A DNA stretch of 56,961 bases, taken from Chitinophagales bacterium (GTDB lineage: Bacteria; Bacteroidota; Bacteroidia; Chitinophagales; JADIYW01). The position numbers and the translations under genes were made by a program. Positions 43,453 to 52,052 of the stretch are shown piece after piece. Where the stretch lies: assembly GCA_017984135.1 (NCBI GenBank), contig JAGNZZ010000014.1, positions 1-56,961 on the forward strand. Direction: 5' to 3'. Position 1 is the first letter of the stretch, and each line of letters starts with the position of its first letter. The notes beneath the pieces are model-generated. The model searched no databases. It was given only the letters and a program-made list of their open reading frames with translations, and was not told the DNA's origin.

Positions 43453-44745
43453 TTACTTAGCATCTTCAGGCTTTAACCCATTTCCATTGATATTTAAAAT
43501 GGAGCAATCAAATTTAGAAATATCTTCATCTTTATATTTAATAATGTCTTTTGCTCCGGAAGCTTTCCATGCATTCAAATTTCCAAATTTTATATTGCCA
43601 TTGTTTCGGATACAAATGCGTTTTCCTTCTGGTAATTGACCGTTCTTGTTTCTTAATTTTGGGTCAGCAGATCCATCTACTAAAATATCTACGCCACCTT
43701 TAAAAGCAGCGGTTAATAGCTTGCCTAAATCGGTCGACAAATCAGGTACTTTTTGAGTAATAGATAATCCACTTCTATCAAATGTATTGTCATGAATAAA
43801 GATAGAAGTACAATATGGACCATAAGTAGAATCATTTAATTGCTTGCCTGTAATTAAATAACTTACGGTGGCAATACCAACTGTTTTATTGTCTTTGATT
43901 TTATTATTAAAAATAGCGACACTATCGGTTGCCATTACTATCATCCCAGTGCCAGGAGGAATAGCGGAAACAATGCTTCCTGGTTTTCCAAAATTTTGAA
44001 AATTATTATTGAGGCATTCATTATCCCAAACTTTTGCATTTCTGCCATTCGCTTGAAATAGTTTAGGCAAATCAAAGATTAAAATTCCACCAGCGTTATT
44101 TTCAGCTTTATTTTTATAAACATCAGAATTGATGCAATTCTCAATTTCGATCCCAGCAACATTGTGATGTGCATAGCAGTGACGAATGGTTACATTGGTG
44201 GATTGACCAACATAAACACCAGCATCTGCACAATAAGAAACTTCACAATATTCTACCAAAACATTTCTACATTCCACTGGATAATATCCATAATTTCCAT
44301 TGGAAGTATCCGCACCAGTTGTCCAGGTAGAGTTTAAATATCGCAGCGCAACACCATCACAATTTTTTAGTTTAATGTTATCGCCTTTGGCATCTTGTAC
44401 GGTTAATCCTTCCATTGTTACATTTTGACAATTGGTAATGTTGATACCTTCTGCACCTTCATTTTGTCCTAAAAATGATAAAATAGTTTTTTGTGTTCCG
44501 GCTCCTTTTATCGTAACATTTTTTTTGCCTTCCATTGAGAGCGTTTTTTTAAGTAGATATTTTCCAGCAGGAAATTCAACTGTACCACCATCTTCCACTA
44601 AAATTAGTTTTTCTTGAAATTCTTTTTCTATTTTTTCATCATAAGTAAATCCTTTCGTGTCGCCAGCTTTTTTAGTCTCATTTTTACATGATTGAAAAAG
44701 GCAAAACGTAATCAATAAAAATGAAAATAGAATAGAATTTCGCAT
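43453..44745 (-). CDS. Parallel beta-helix lipoprotein (copy B)
   Basis: The 430-residue protein has a lipobox (LFQSC, Cys20) and the same beta-helix architecture as copy A, with long stretches shared almost exactly (GGT-E-P-G-Y-LKK-LS-EGK, NGNYGYYPV, SYCADAGVYVGQS). It is the first gene of the three-gene cluster, 14 bases before the cytochrome. The C-terminal part (about 300-430) differs more from copy A than the helix core. The family function is unknown; sugar or cell-surface polymer binding is possible from the fold but unproven. Confidence 0.85.
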   Translation of the reverse strand: MRNSILFSFLLITFCLFQSCKNETKKAGDTKGFTYDEKIEKEFQEKLILVEDGGTVEFPAGKYLLKKTLSMEGKKNVTIKGAGTQKTILSFLGQNEGAEGINITNCQNVTMEGLTVQDAKGDNIKLKNCDGVALRYLNSTWTTGADTSNGNYGYYPVECRNVLVEYCEVSYCADAGVYVGQSTNVTIRHCYAHHNVAGIEIENCINSDVYKNKAENNAGGILIFDLPKLFQANGRNAKVWDNECLNNNFQNFGKPGSIVSAIPPGTGMIVMATDSVAIFNNKIKDNKTVGIATVSYLITGKQLNDSTYGPYCTSIFIHDNTFDRSGLSITQKVPDLSTDLGKLLTAAFKGGVDILVDGSADPKLRNKNGQLPEGKRICIRNNGNIKFGNLNAWKASGAKDIIKYKDEDISKFDCSILNINGNGLKPEDAK

Positions 44746-44885
44746 AATATATATTTTTATTCCGTGAAGATACTAAAAATGAATTCGAATACAAATAATT
44801 GAGTTTTAATGCGTTTTATTCCTTTTTTTGATATAAAAGCATGAAATCAAATAGGAATTTATAGGCAAATAATTCTAAAATCTAT

Positions 44886-44893
44886 TACATTTG
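44886..44893 (+). promoter_or_regulatory. -7 box of the ABC importer operon
   Basis: TACATTTG predicts transcription start near 44900, with a 15-base leader before the ATG at 44915. No TTG element is seen upstream. Confidence 0.45.
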
Positions 44894-44914
44894 TAAGTTA
44901 ATCATCAATTATTT

Positions 44915-46693
44915 ATGTCTATCAAGAGAATACTTTTCACCACACTCATCATTTTTCTTGGGATAGTAATATTAAGTGCCATTGTAAGAAACACGGCAAA
45001 TGCATCAAAAGTATATAAAGATGAATTGCGAATTCATACGTTGTCCGACGCAACCGGTTTAAATCCATATACAGTGTCTGATGCTACTTCCAGACGGTAT
45101 ATGATTCCCAACCTGATGCAGTCCATGTTGAATTACGATTTAAAAACGTTGAAAATTACACCAGTCCTAGCAAAATTTTTACCGGAAGTAAATAATGTTG
45201 GCGACGAAATTGAGGTTACTTATGAAATAAGACCAGAAGCAGTTTGGGACAATGGATCGCCTGTAACCGCTAAAGATGTCGTGTTTTCATATAAAGCCAT
45301 TTTGTGCCCCAAAGTAAACTCAGACAACGTAAAGCCATCCATCGATTTCGTAAAAAACATACGAACGTATGCCGATAATCCTAAAAAATATACAGTAGTA
45401 TGTGATAAATATATTGGTGCAGTGGAAGGCACAGGTTGCGAAGTGATTATTCTGCCGGAATATGTTTATGACGCAAAAGGATTATTGAAAAAATATGCCT
45501 TGACAGATTTTATTGCTGAAAATCCTTCTTGTACGAATGATAAAAACATTACTGAATTTGCCGAATTTTTTAATTCTCAACAAACCATGCGCGAACCTGC
45601 TTTTGTGCAAGGCTCAGGTGCGTACAAATTTGTAAGTTGGGAAACCGGACAGCGCATGGTGTTAGAGCGAAAAAAAGATTGGTGGGGCGATAAAGTAAAA
45701 GAAAAAAATATATTTTTTGAAGCATATCCTAAGCAATTGGTATATATTACCATCAATAATTTTACTACGGCATTAACTGCTCTAAAAAACGAGCAACTAG
45801 ATTTTATTTACGTAACGCCCGTAAAAGAATATAAAGATTTAGACAATTCTCCCAAATTCACTAAAAATTTTTATAAAAGCGAGCCCGAACAATTGGCGTA
45901 TCAATGTTTAGGATTAAACCATAAAGATAAATTGCTGAGTGATGTTAAAGTTCGACAAGCATTATGTTATTTAGTTAATGTGGATCAAATTTTAGAGAAA
46001 GTAATTTATAATATGGGTATTCGAAACAACAGTGCCATTTTGCCTATGAAAAAAGAGGTAATCAATCCTGCTATTCAGTTTTTTCCTTATGATCCAAACA
46101 AAGGAAAATCATTATTAACGGAAGCTGGTTGGAAAGATACAGATGGCGATGGAATTTTAGATAAAACGATAGAAGGTGTTAAGACGAATTTTGAATTGAC
46201 TTATAATTATAACAGTGGAAATAGTTTGCGTGAGATGGTTGGCTTATTAATGCAACGTACTTTTAAACAAGTCGGCATTGCTTTAACAATAAAACCATTA
46301 GAATGGTCGCTATATAATGATGAACTCAAAAAACACAATTGCCAAATGTGGTATCAAGGTTGGGTAACTGGACCTGGAGCAGATGACAATAAGCAATTAT
46401 TTCATACAAGTTCCGCCAATGGTGGTTCTAATTATATGAACTTTGGAAACGCCAAAACCGATAAATTATTAGATGAAATTCGCGTAGAATTTGACACAGT
46501 AAAGAGAAAACAATTGTTATACGAATGGCAAAATGTGGAACATACACAAATTCCCTATATTTTCCTATACGTACAAACATATAGAAACTGCATTCATAAA
46601 AGATTTGAAAATATCAACGCAGGTTCAGCATTATATCCAGGTGTTTGGTTTGCCGGATTTAACGTGAAAAAAGGGTATAAAGTAGAAAATTAA
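44915..46693 (+). CDS. ABC transporter substrate-binding protein (family 5, oligopeptide type)
   Basis: The 592-residue protein begins with an uncleaved-looking membrane anchor (ILFTTLIIFLGIVILSAIV) and no lipobox. An SBP_5 fold follows: SDATGLNPYTVSD at the start, YEIRPEAVWDNGSPVTAKDVVFSYKA (about 107-132) and AYQCLGLNHKDKLLSDVKVRQAL (about 329-351). It should capture peptides or similar ligands for the two permeases that follow. The specificity is not evident. An additional calcium-loop-like stretch (KDTDGDGILDK) lies near residue 410. Confidence 0.9.
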   Translation: MSIKRILFTTLIIFLGIVILSAIVRNTANASKVYKDELRIHTLSDATGLNPYTVSDATSRRYMIPNLMQSMLNYDLKTLKITPVLAKFLPEVNNVGDEIEVTYEIRPEAVWDNGSPVTAKDVVFSYKAILCPKVNSDNVKPSIDFVKNIRTYADNPKKYTVVCDKYIGAVEGTGCEVIILPEYVYDAKGLLKKYALTDFIAENPSCTNDKNITEFAEFFNSQQTMREPAFVQGSGAYKFVSWETGQRMVLERKKDWWGDKVKEKNIFFEAYPKQLVYITINNFTTALTALKNEQLDFIYVTPVKEYKDLDNSPKFTKNFYKSEPEQLAYQCLGLNHKDKLLSDVKVRQALCYLVNVDQILEKVIYNMGIRNNSAILPMKKEVINPAIQFFPYDPNKGKSLLTEAGWKDTDGDGILDKTIEGVKTNFELTYNYNSGNSLREMVGLLMQRTFKQVGIALTIKPLEWSLYNDELKKHNCQMWYQGWVTGPGADDNKQLFHTSSANGGSNYMNFGNAKTDKLLDEIRVEFDTVKRKQLLYEWQNVEHTQIPYIFLYVQTYRNCIHKRFENINAGSALYPGVWFAGFNVKKGYKVEN

Positions 46694-46708
46694 TATAAAG
46701 AACTTAAG

Positions 46709-48130
46709 ATGCTTAAATATATTTTTAAACGGATATTGTTATTTATTCCAACGTTATTCATGATATCGTTGCTTACTTTCTTTTTAAGTACCAACGTGCC
46801 AGGCGATCCAGTGGAACAAATGCTAAATGCCAACAGTGAAACAGGAAGCTCTGCAAAAGCTATGGCAGCCGAAAAAGCGTACATCGATAAAAGACATCAG
46901 CTAGGCTTGGATTTACCTACTTTTTATTTTAGTATTTCCAATCAAGCCACTCCAAAAGATTTGTTTGCTATTCCCAAAAAATATCATCGTGAAAACTTAT
47001 CGAAGCTCATAAAAAAATATGGCAATTGGAAAGAAATAAATGCCTATTATAATTCATTGAAGCAATTAGAAATTAATGTTGGAAATATTCCTTCTGATAC
47101 CACCATTGCCGATGCTCTAATTGATATTAAATCAGATATACAAAGCTTGCAAATTGAAGCCGAAGACAACACTATTAAATACTTATATAAAGACATGCAG
47201 GTAAAAGCTGCTTCATCGCCTTTATTAGCCGATTTTTCTAAACAAATCAATTTGTCCAATAATTTATATAGTGATGTTATTAATAAAGAAACAAACTATA
47301 AAAACTTTATTCCAAGTATTCATTGGTATGGCTTTAATAATCAGTATCACCAATGGATAACAAAGTTTATGGTTGGTGATTTTGGCATTTCCTACCAAGA
47401 TGAAAAACCCGTAAAAACGGTGATTTGGGAAGCAGTTCGATGGACCGTTTTATTGTCATTTATTTCCATTTTTTTAACTTATTTAATTGCCATTCCATTA
47501 GGTATAGTATCAGCAGCGAATAAAGGAAACCTCAAAGACCAAACGATTTCAACATCTTTATTTATCTTATACTCATTGCCTAGCTTTTGGGTAGCTACAT
47601 TATTAATTATGTTCTTTGGAGGTGGTGATTTTTTCAATTTATTTCCATCCTTTGGTGTTCCACAACCAGCAGAAAATATGTCGTTCTTTTCCAAATTTAC
47701 TAATTATGTATGGCATCTAACCTTACCGGTCATTTGCTATACCTATGGTGGTTTGGCATTTATTTCCAGACAAATGCGCGGAGCCATGGTCAATTCCTTA
47801 TCACAAGACTATGTAAGAACCGCTAGAGCAAAAGGATTAGATGAAGATGTAGTGTTATGGAAACATGCCATCAAAAATTCATTATTGCCAATCATTACTT
47901 TGTTTGCCAATGTTTTTCCATTAGCCATCAGCGGTTCAGTGGTATTAGAATTAATTTTCTCCATTCCTGGAATGGGCAAAACGGCTTACGAAGCATTAGT
48001 GGCACGAAATTATCCAATCGTATATACTGTAGTAATGTTCTCAGCTATTCTTACTTTAGTAGGTTATTTAGTTGCTGACATATTATATGCCGTAGTGGAT
48101 CCAAGAATTTCTTACAATAATAAAAAATAA
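46709..48130 (+). CDS. ABC transporter permease, DppB-like, with large N-terminal insertion
   Basis: The 473-residue permease has a first membrane helix (about 10-27). A soluble insertion of some 185 residues (about 30-215) follows before the five remaining helices. The usual DppB is about 310-340 residues with no such insertion. The coupling loop (DYVRTARAKGLDEDVVLWKHAIKNSLLPI) is intact, so transport is probably functional. The insertion is helical and charged and should face the periplasm. It follows the binding protein after 15 bases. Confidence 0.9.
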   Translation: MLKYIFKRILLFIPTLFMISLLTFFLSTNVPGDPVEQMLNANSETGSSAKAMAAEKAYIDKRHQLGLDLPTFYFSISNQATPKDLFAIPKKYHRENLSKLIKKYGNWKEINAYYNSLKQLEINVGNIPSDTTIADALIDIKSDIQSLQIEAEDNTIKYLYKDMQVKAASSPLLADFSKQINLSNNLYSDVINKETNYKNFIPSIHWYGFNNQYHQWITKFMVGDFGISYQDEKPVKTVIWEAVRWTVLLSFISIFLTYLIAIPLGIVSAANKGNLKDQTISTSLFILYSLPSFWVATLLIMFFGGGDFFNLFPSFGVPQPAENMSFFSKFTNYVWHLTLPVICYTYGGLAFISRQMRGAMVNSLSQDYVRTARAKGLDEDVVLWKHAIKNSLLPIITLFANVFPLAISGSVVLELIFSIPGMGKTAYEALVARNYPIVYTVVMFSAILTLVGYLVADILYAVVDPRISYNNKK

Positions 48131-48135
48131 ATACA

Positions 48136-49371
48136 TTGAGCAACAATCCAGAATTAAAACAAGATTATTGGTCGTATGTAACACGCCAATTTAAAAAGAA
48201 TAAACGTGCATTATATTCTTTGTATTTAGTGCTCTTTATGTCATTGATTGCATTGTTTGCCGATTTCATTGCCAATGAAAAACCAATCGTTTGTAAATAT
48301 GAAGGCAAAATTTATTTTCCAATTTTGAAAGAATATGCTGTGGATTTAAAGTTGGGAAAATTTGCACCAGAATTAAATAATATTGATTGGAACAATACGA
48401 AATTTGATTTTGCACTTCGTCCGCCTATTCCATATTCACCTACATCTCAAGATATATTAAATTCTGGATTTGTATCTCCTTTTGGCAAGCAAGACGTGCC
48501 ATCCACACGATGGCGACATTGGTTAGGCACCGAAGGTATAGGTCGAGACATTTTGTCGGGTTTAGTACATGGAACGCGTATTGCTTTTATTATTGGCTTG
48601 ATATCGATGTCTATTGCCAGTATCATTGGTATTTTATTAGGTGCATTAGCCGGATTTTTTGGCGATACTGGTATTCGTATTTCCAGAGCTGCATTAATAA
48701 TGGGTATTGTTTCAACCGCTTTAGGATTGTTTTATGCCGCAGCAGTAGGCAATGTGTTTAAAGGATTATTAGCATTTCTAGGATGTATTTTTCTAGGATA
48801 TTTAGTATCGAGACCACTGAAATTAATCCCATTTTTAAAGTCTAAAATTAGCATACCTGTTGATATCATTGTCCAACGTATGATTGAAGTATTGGTATCT
48901 ATTCCGAGATTGTTTTTAATTATAGCAGTAGTTGCCATATCCAAGCCAAGCATTTTTTTAGTGATGGTGGTTATTGGACTAACATCGTGGACAGAAATTG
49001 CCCGTTTTATTCGTGCAGAATTATTAAAAATTAGAAATCTAGAATACATAGAGGCATCAGAAGCTTTAGGATTTCCTAAATGGCGTATTTTATTAAAGCA
49101 TGCCATTCCCAATGCGCTTTCACCTGTTCTAATTACCATTGCATTTGGAATTGCAGCTGCTATACTAACCGAATCGTTTTTGTCGTTTATAGGTTTAGGC
49201 ATTCCACCTGAAACATTAACTTGGGGAAAATTGTTATCCTTAGCACAAGGTGGAAAATCACAACTTTGGGTAGCTATTTTTCCAGGCTTTGCCATATTTG
49301 TAACCGTAACGTTGTTTAACTTAATTGGCGAAGGCTTAACGGATGCATTAGATCCAAGACAGAAGAAATAA
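48136..49371 (+). CDS. ABC transporter permease, DppC-like, with extra membrane segments
   Basis: The 411-residue protein is the second permease of the importer. It starts at a TTG, five bases after the preceding stop. The core BPD_transp domain with coupling loop YIEASEALGFPKWRILLKHAIPNALSPV is intact. Two extra hydrophobic segments (ALIMGIVSTALGLFYAAAVG and FKGLLAFLGCIFLGYLVS, about 185-225) are inserted into the permease domain, which is unusual. An N-terminal periplasmic stretch (about 50-130) is also longer than normal. No ATPase gene follows, so a separately encoded ATPase must energise it. The stop is fused to the octamer repeat. Confidence 0.9.
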   Translation: MSNNPELKQDYWSYVTRQFKKNKRALYSLYLVLFMSLIALFADFIANEKPIVCKYEGKIYFPILKEYAVDLKLGKFAPELNNIDWNNTKFDFALRPPIPYSPTSQDILNSGFVSPFGKQDVPSTRWRHWLGTEGIGRDILSGLVHGTRIAFIIGLISMSIASIIGILLGALAGFFGDTGIRISRAALIMGIVSTALGLFYAAAVGNVFKGLLAFLGCIFLGYLVSRPLKLIPFLKSKISIPVDIIVQRMIEVLVSIPRLFLIIAVVAISKPSIFLVMVVIGLTSWTEIARFIRAELLKIRNLEYIEASEALGFPKWRILLKHAIPNALSPVLITIAFGIAAAILTESFLSFIGLGIPPETLTWGKLLSLAQGGKSQLWVAIFPGFAIFVTVTLFNLIGEGLTDALDPRQKK

Positions 49372-49432
49372 TGTAGTAATGTAATAATGAAGTAATGTAA
49401 TAATGAAGTAATGTAATAATGAAGTAATGGAA
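49369..49432 (+). repeat. Eight tandem octamers TAATGnAn bridging two genes
   Basis: The units read TAATGTAG, TAATGTAA, TAATGAAG, TAATGTAA, TAATGAAG, TAATGTAA, TAATGAAG and TAATGGAA. The first unit contains the permease stop codon and the last contains the ATG of the next gene. Every unit is a TAATG stop/start overlap, so the string codes for a chain of one- or two-codon mini-ORFs. The 16-bp unit GTAATGTAATAATGAA is exact three times (49376-49423). Confidence 0.95.
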
Positions 49433-50956
49433 GGAAATAGACCTAGACAAAGAAAGAAATTAATATGGTGCAAAATTTATGTTGCCAGTATAAGCTTTTT
49501 TGCAATTCTATTTTTTTTATTCATAATGATTGCTCCTTCAACAGCACAAACTATTTCCAAATCATATCCAGATAAAGTTTCCTCTCGATTTTCTGATTAT
49601 GAAATTTTAGGGAAAAATGATATTGGAATTCTCGTTCATTATTTTGGAAATAATGAAAGTGAAATTGTAGCGTATGACAATCAATTAAAAATTGATAAGA
49701 AACGTGAAATGCCATTTAAAGGAAAAGCCATAACATTGGAGAGTTTTATATTGCTGAAAGATAAAATTCTGGCATTTTATTCCACACAAGACAATCAACA
49801 TCAATATTTAAAATTAAAAGTGATTGATGACAAACTAAACGTTCCCAATGAAACGTATGTGTTAGATTCGATACCTTTAATGAATATTGGAAAAGGAAAA
49901 GTATTTTATGTAAAAACATCGCCAGATAAATCTAAGATTTTAGTATTTAACATGCTACAAACCAAAGCTTCCTATTTTGTTCGTTTTTCTATCTTAAATG
50001 ATTCTATAAAAATTATCAATAGAAATTTATTTTCTATGCAAGACGCAAAAGAGGTGTCTTTAAAATCAATCAAAATAAATAATCAAGGAAATGTATTTGC
50101 CGTTATTGGAAATGAAAGTGGTGCTGCCAATAATGATTATGAATATGCTTCTTATACCACATTCTCCTTTAATAGAGCCAGCAATACCATTGGTGAACAA
50201 GTGTTGCAAAATCAAGACTATGTATATAAAAATGTAATCACTGAAGTAAGTACTTCTCGAGACATAGGTTATGTTGTGGCATGTTATAAAAACACTAAAA
50301 ACAAAAATGACATTGGTCTCTTTTATCAAATTATAGATTTTAGAACCAATACCGTTTTACTTAACTCTCGAATGCCATTTAATGACGATGTTTTGAAAAA
50401 ATCACAAACGATGGAATTTAAATCATGGCAAGATAAAGCAACTTTAGTGAAGCCGAAACGTATTATACCTCGCAGCGATGGTGGTTTTGTGTTGGTTTCG
50501 GAAGGAGAATATAAATTTACTAGAACAGAAAAACTCGCCGGAAATTATGGTTACTACAATGCCATGCCATTGGCATCTTCATTAAAATATATTGACCAAA
50601 ATTTCTTTTACGACATCGGTGTATTTTCTATCAATATCGATGGAAGTGTCGATTGGCAGACTAATATGCCTAAAGTACAAGTGTCTGAAAATGACGATGG
50701 ATATTATTCTTCTTTCGCCTTTTTTGAAGCCGATAATGTATTGAAGTTTTTATTCAATGAAGATTTTTATAACATAGGAAATTTTGTAGAATACAATGTA
50801 AATCCAAACGGACTTACCAAGCGAGAAAGTGTCTTAAATAGTGAAAAACAAAATTTAGTGATGGTGCCATTGAAAGCCAGACAATTAGATGGTAATACTA
50901 TTATTTTTCCTAGTGAGCAAAAACGAAATTTGCAATTCGTGTTGTTTAAATATTAA
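49427..50956 (+). CDS. Hypothetical secreted protein, beta-rich
   Basis: The 509-residue protein begins with a basic N-terminus, a hydrophobic stretch (about 18-36) and APSTAQT, a signal peptide or membrane anchor. The rest is rich in beta-strand-like segments with Gly, Asn and aromatic residues (for example GKNDIGILVHYFGNNESEIVAYDNQLKID) and may form a propeller-like domain. I do not recognise the family and name no function. It is fused to the importer operon through the octamer repeat, which suggests coupled translation. Confidence 0.65.
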   Translation: MEGNRPRQRKKLIWCKIYVASISFFAILFFLFIMIAPSTAQTISKSYPDKVSSRFSDYEILGKNDIGILVHYFGNNESEIVAYDNQLKIDKKREMPFKGKAITLESFILLKDKILAFYSTQDNQHQYLKLKVIDDKLNVPNETYVLDSIPLMNIGKGKVFYVKTSPDKSKILVFNMLQTKASYFVRFSILNDSIKIINRNLFSMQDAKEVSLKSIKINNQGNVFAVIGNESGAANNDYEYASYTTFSFNRASNTIGEQVLQNQDYVYKNVITEVSTSRDIGYVVACYKNTKNKNDIGLFYQIIDFRTNTVLLNSRMPFNDDVLKKSQTMEFKSWQDKATLVKPKRIIPRSDGGFVLVSEGEYKFTRTEKLAGNYGYYNAMPLASSLKYIDQNFFYDIGVFSINIDGSVDWQTNMPKVQVSENDDGYYSSFAFFEADNVLKFLFNEDFYNIGNFVEYNVNPNGLTKRESVLNSEKQNLVMVPLKARQLDGNTIIFPSEQKRNLQFVLFKY

Positions 50957-51018
50957 AACAGCCATAGCCTATTTTATTTCAAAGAAAAAATTATAATTCA
51001 TATAAACAGATAATCTAC

Positions 51019-51987
51019 GTGTTAGCATTTTTTAAATCACAACAGCCAATTAGCGTTTTAGCTTTTTTTCTATTTTTTGTTGTGCTAAAAATTCCATTTT
51101 TTTTTATCCCAACACCAGCAATAGCAGAAGTACAAAGTATATGGCAGTTTGAACCTATTGTCTCCTTAAATTCCACATTGAGTATCGTTTTAGCTCAAGT
51201 GTGTTTGTTGCTGCAAGCTTTATGGCTCAATAGAATGTTTCATCAGGCAGATTTTCATGAAGGGAATAGTTTGATTCCTGCCATTTATTTCGCGTTGCTT
51301 TCTTCATTAATACCAACGTTTAACGTGTTTTCCATTTACACACTTATAAACTTTATTCTATTGGCAATTTTTCAGGTTTTTCTTTCCATTACCAGTAAAG
51401 ATAATACACGAGTGGAATGTTTTAATGTTGGTTTTTTTGCAGGTTTATTAGTGTTGTTTGATGTCAATTTTAGTTTGTTTATTCCATTTGTGTTTATCAT
51501 TCTTTACGCCATCAAGTCATTTCGATTGAATGATTATATCATTTTGTTTTTTGGAATATTTTTTCCCATTTATTTGGCTTTAGGTATTAGCTATATCGCT
51601 TTTATTTCTATAAATGCAGATGTGTGGTTAGTAGAAAATTTCAATTTAATAAAAATCAATTATGATATTTTTAATCTAGTTAGTTTGAGCATGACTGTAA
51701 TTTATATTTTATTTTCATTTGTCAGTATGCGTGGTATCCTTTATTCTGTCGCCTTTAAACGAAGAAAAAATTTGAATATGCTCATTTTTTTATTTATTGG
51801 CATTGCCGTAACAACATTATTAAGCGGAAAACTAGATGAAACAGCCTTTTCACTTTTACTAATTCCAGTATGTATTTTTCTTACATTGTTTATGTTAAGA
51901 ATTCGTAAAAAACGACTTGGCGAGATACTGAATGCTATCTTTGTAATTGTGATTTTTGTTACAAATTTGATAAGACTTTTTAAATAA
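51019..51987 (+). CDS. Polytopic membrane protein (DUF6427-like, tentative)
   Basis: The 322-residue protein has about eight to nine hydrophobic segments with short polar loops and no catalytic motif. Length and character resemble the DUF6427 group of Bacteroidota inner-membrane proteins; the match is by general impression only. The start is GTG at 51019, preceded by no ATG. It lies before purQ, but a promoter box inside its 3' end suggests purQ is transcribed separately. Confidence 0.65.
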   Translation: MLAFFKSQQPISVLAFFLFFVVLKIPFFFIPTPAIAEVQSIWQFEPIVSLNSTLSIVLAQVCLLLQALWLNRMFHQADFHEGNSLIPAIYFALLSSLIPTFNVFSIYTLINFILLAIFQVFLSITSKDNTRVECFNVGFFAGLLVLFDVNFSLFIPFVFIILYAIKSFRLNDYIILFFGIFFPIYLALGISYIAFISINADVWLVENFNLIKINYDIFNLVSLSMTVIYILFSFVSMRGILYSVAFKRRKNLNMLIFLFIGIAVTTLLSGKLDETAFSLLLIPVCIFLTLFMLRIRKKRLGEILNAIFVIVIFVTNLIRLFK

Positions 51988-51992
51988 TTTTG
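51985..51992 (+). promoter_or_regulatory. -7 box of purQ
   Basis: TAATTTTG matches TAnnTTTG. A TTTG at 51966-51969 lies 15 bases upstream, slightly closer than the usual 17-23. Predicted start is near 51999, giving a leader of 54 bases. Confidence 0.45.
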
Positions 51993-52007
51993 CAAATATG
52001 AAATAAG

Positions 52008-52027
52008 GTTGAGATTCTAGTCTCAAC
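52008..52027 (+). promoter_or_regulatory. Hairpin in the purQ leader
   Basis: GTTGAGA (52008-52014) pairs with TCTCAAC (52021-52027) around TTCTAG. It lies in the predicted leader and is not followed by a T-run, so a terminator is unlikely. It does not look like the known purine riboswitch. Confidence 0.45.
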
Positions 52028-52052
52028 ACGTTAACCTCAAATCTTTAATAAT

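Noticed and set aside
48732-49295. 187-residue open frame on the minus strand
   Set aside because: It is antisense to the well-conserved DppC-like permease core and has no recognisable motif.
49369-49432. CRISPR-like array
   Set aside because: Units are eight bases with no spacers, and no cas gene is present; it is a simple tandem repeat.
52008-52027. Purine riboswitch before purQ
   Set aside because: The leader is only about 54 bases with one short stem; the three-way junction and conserved loops of purine riboswitches are missing.
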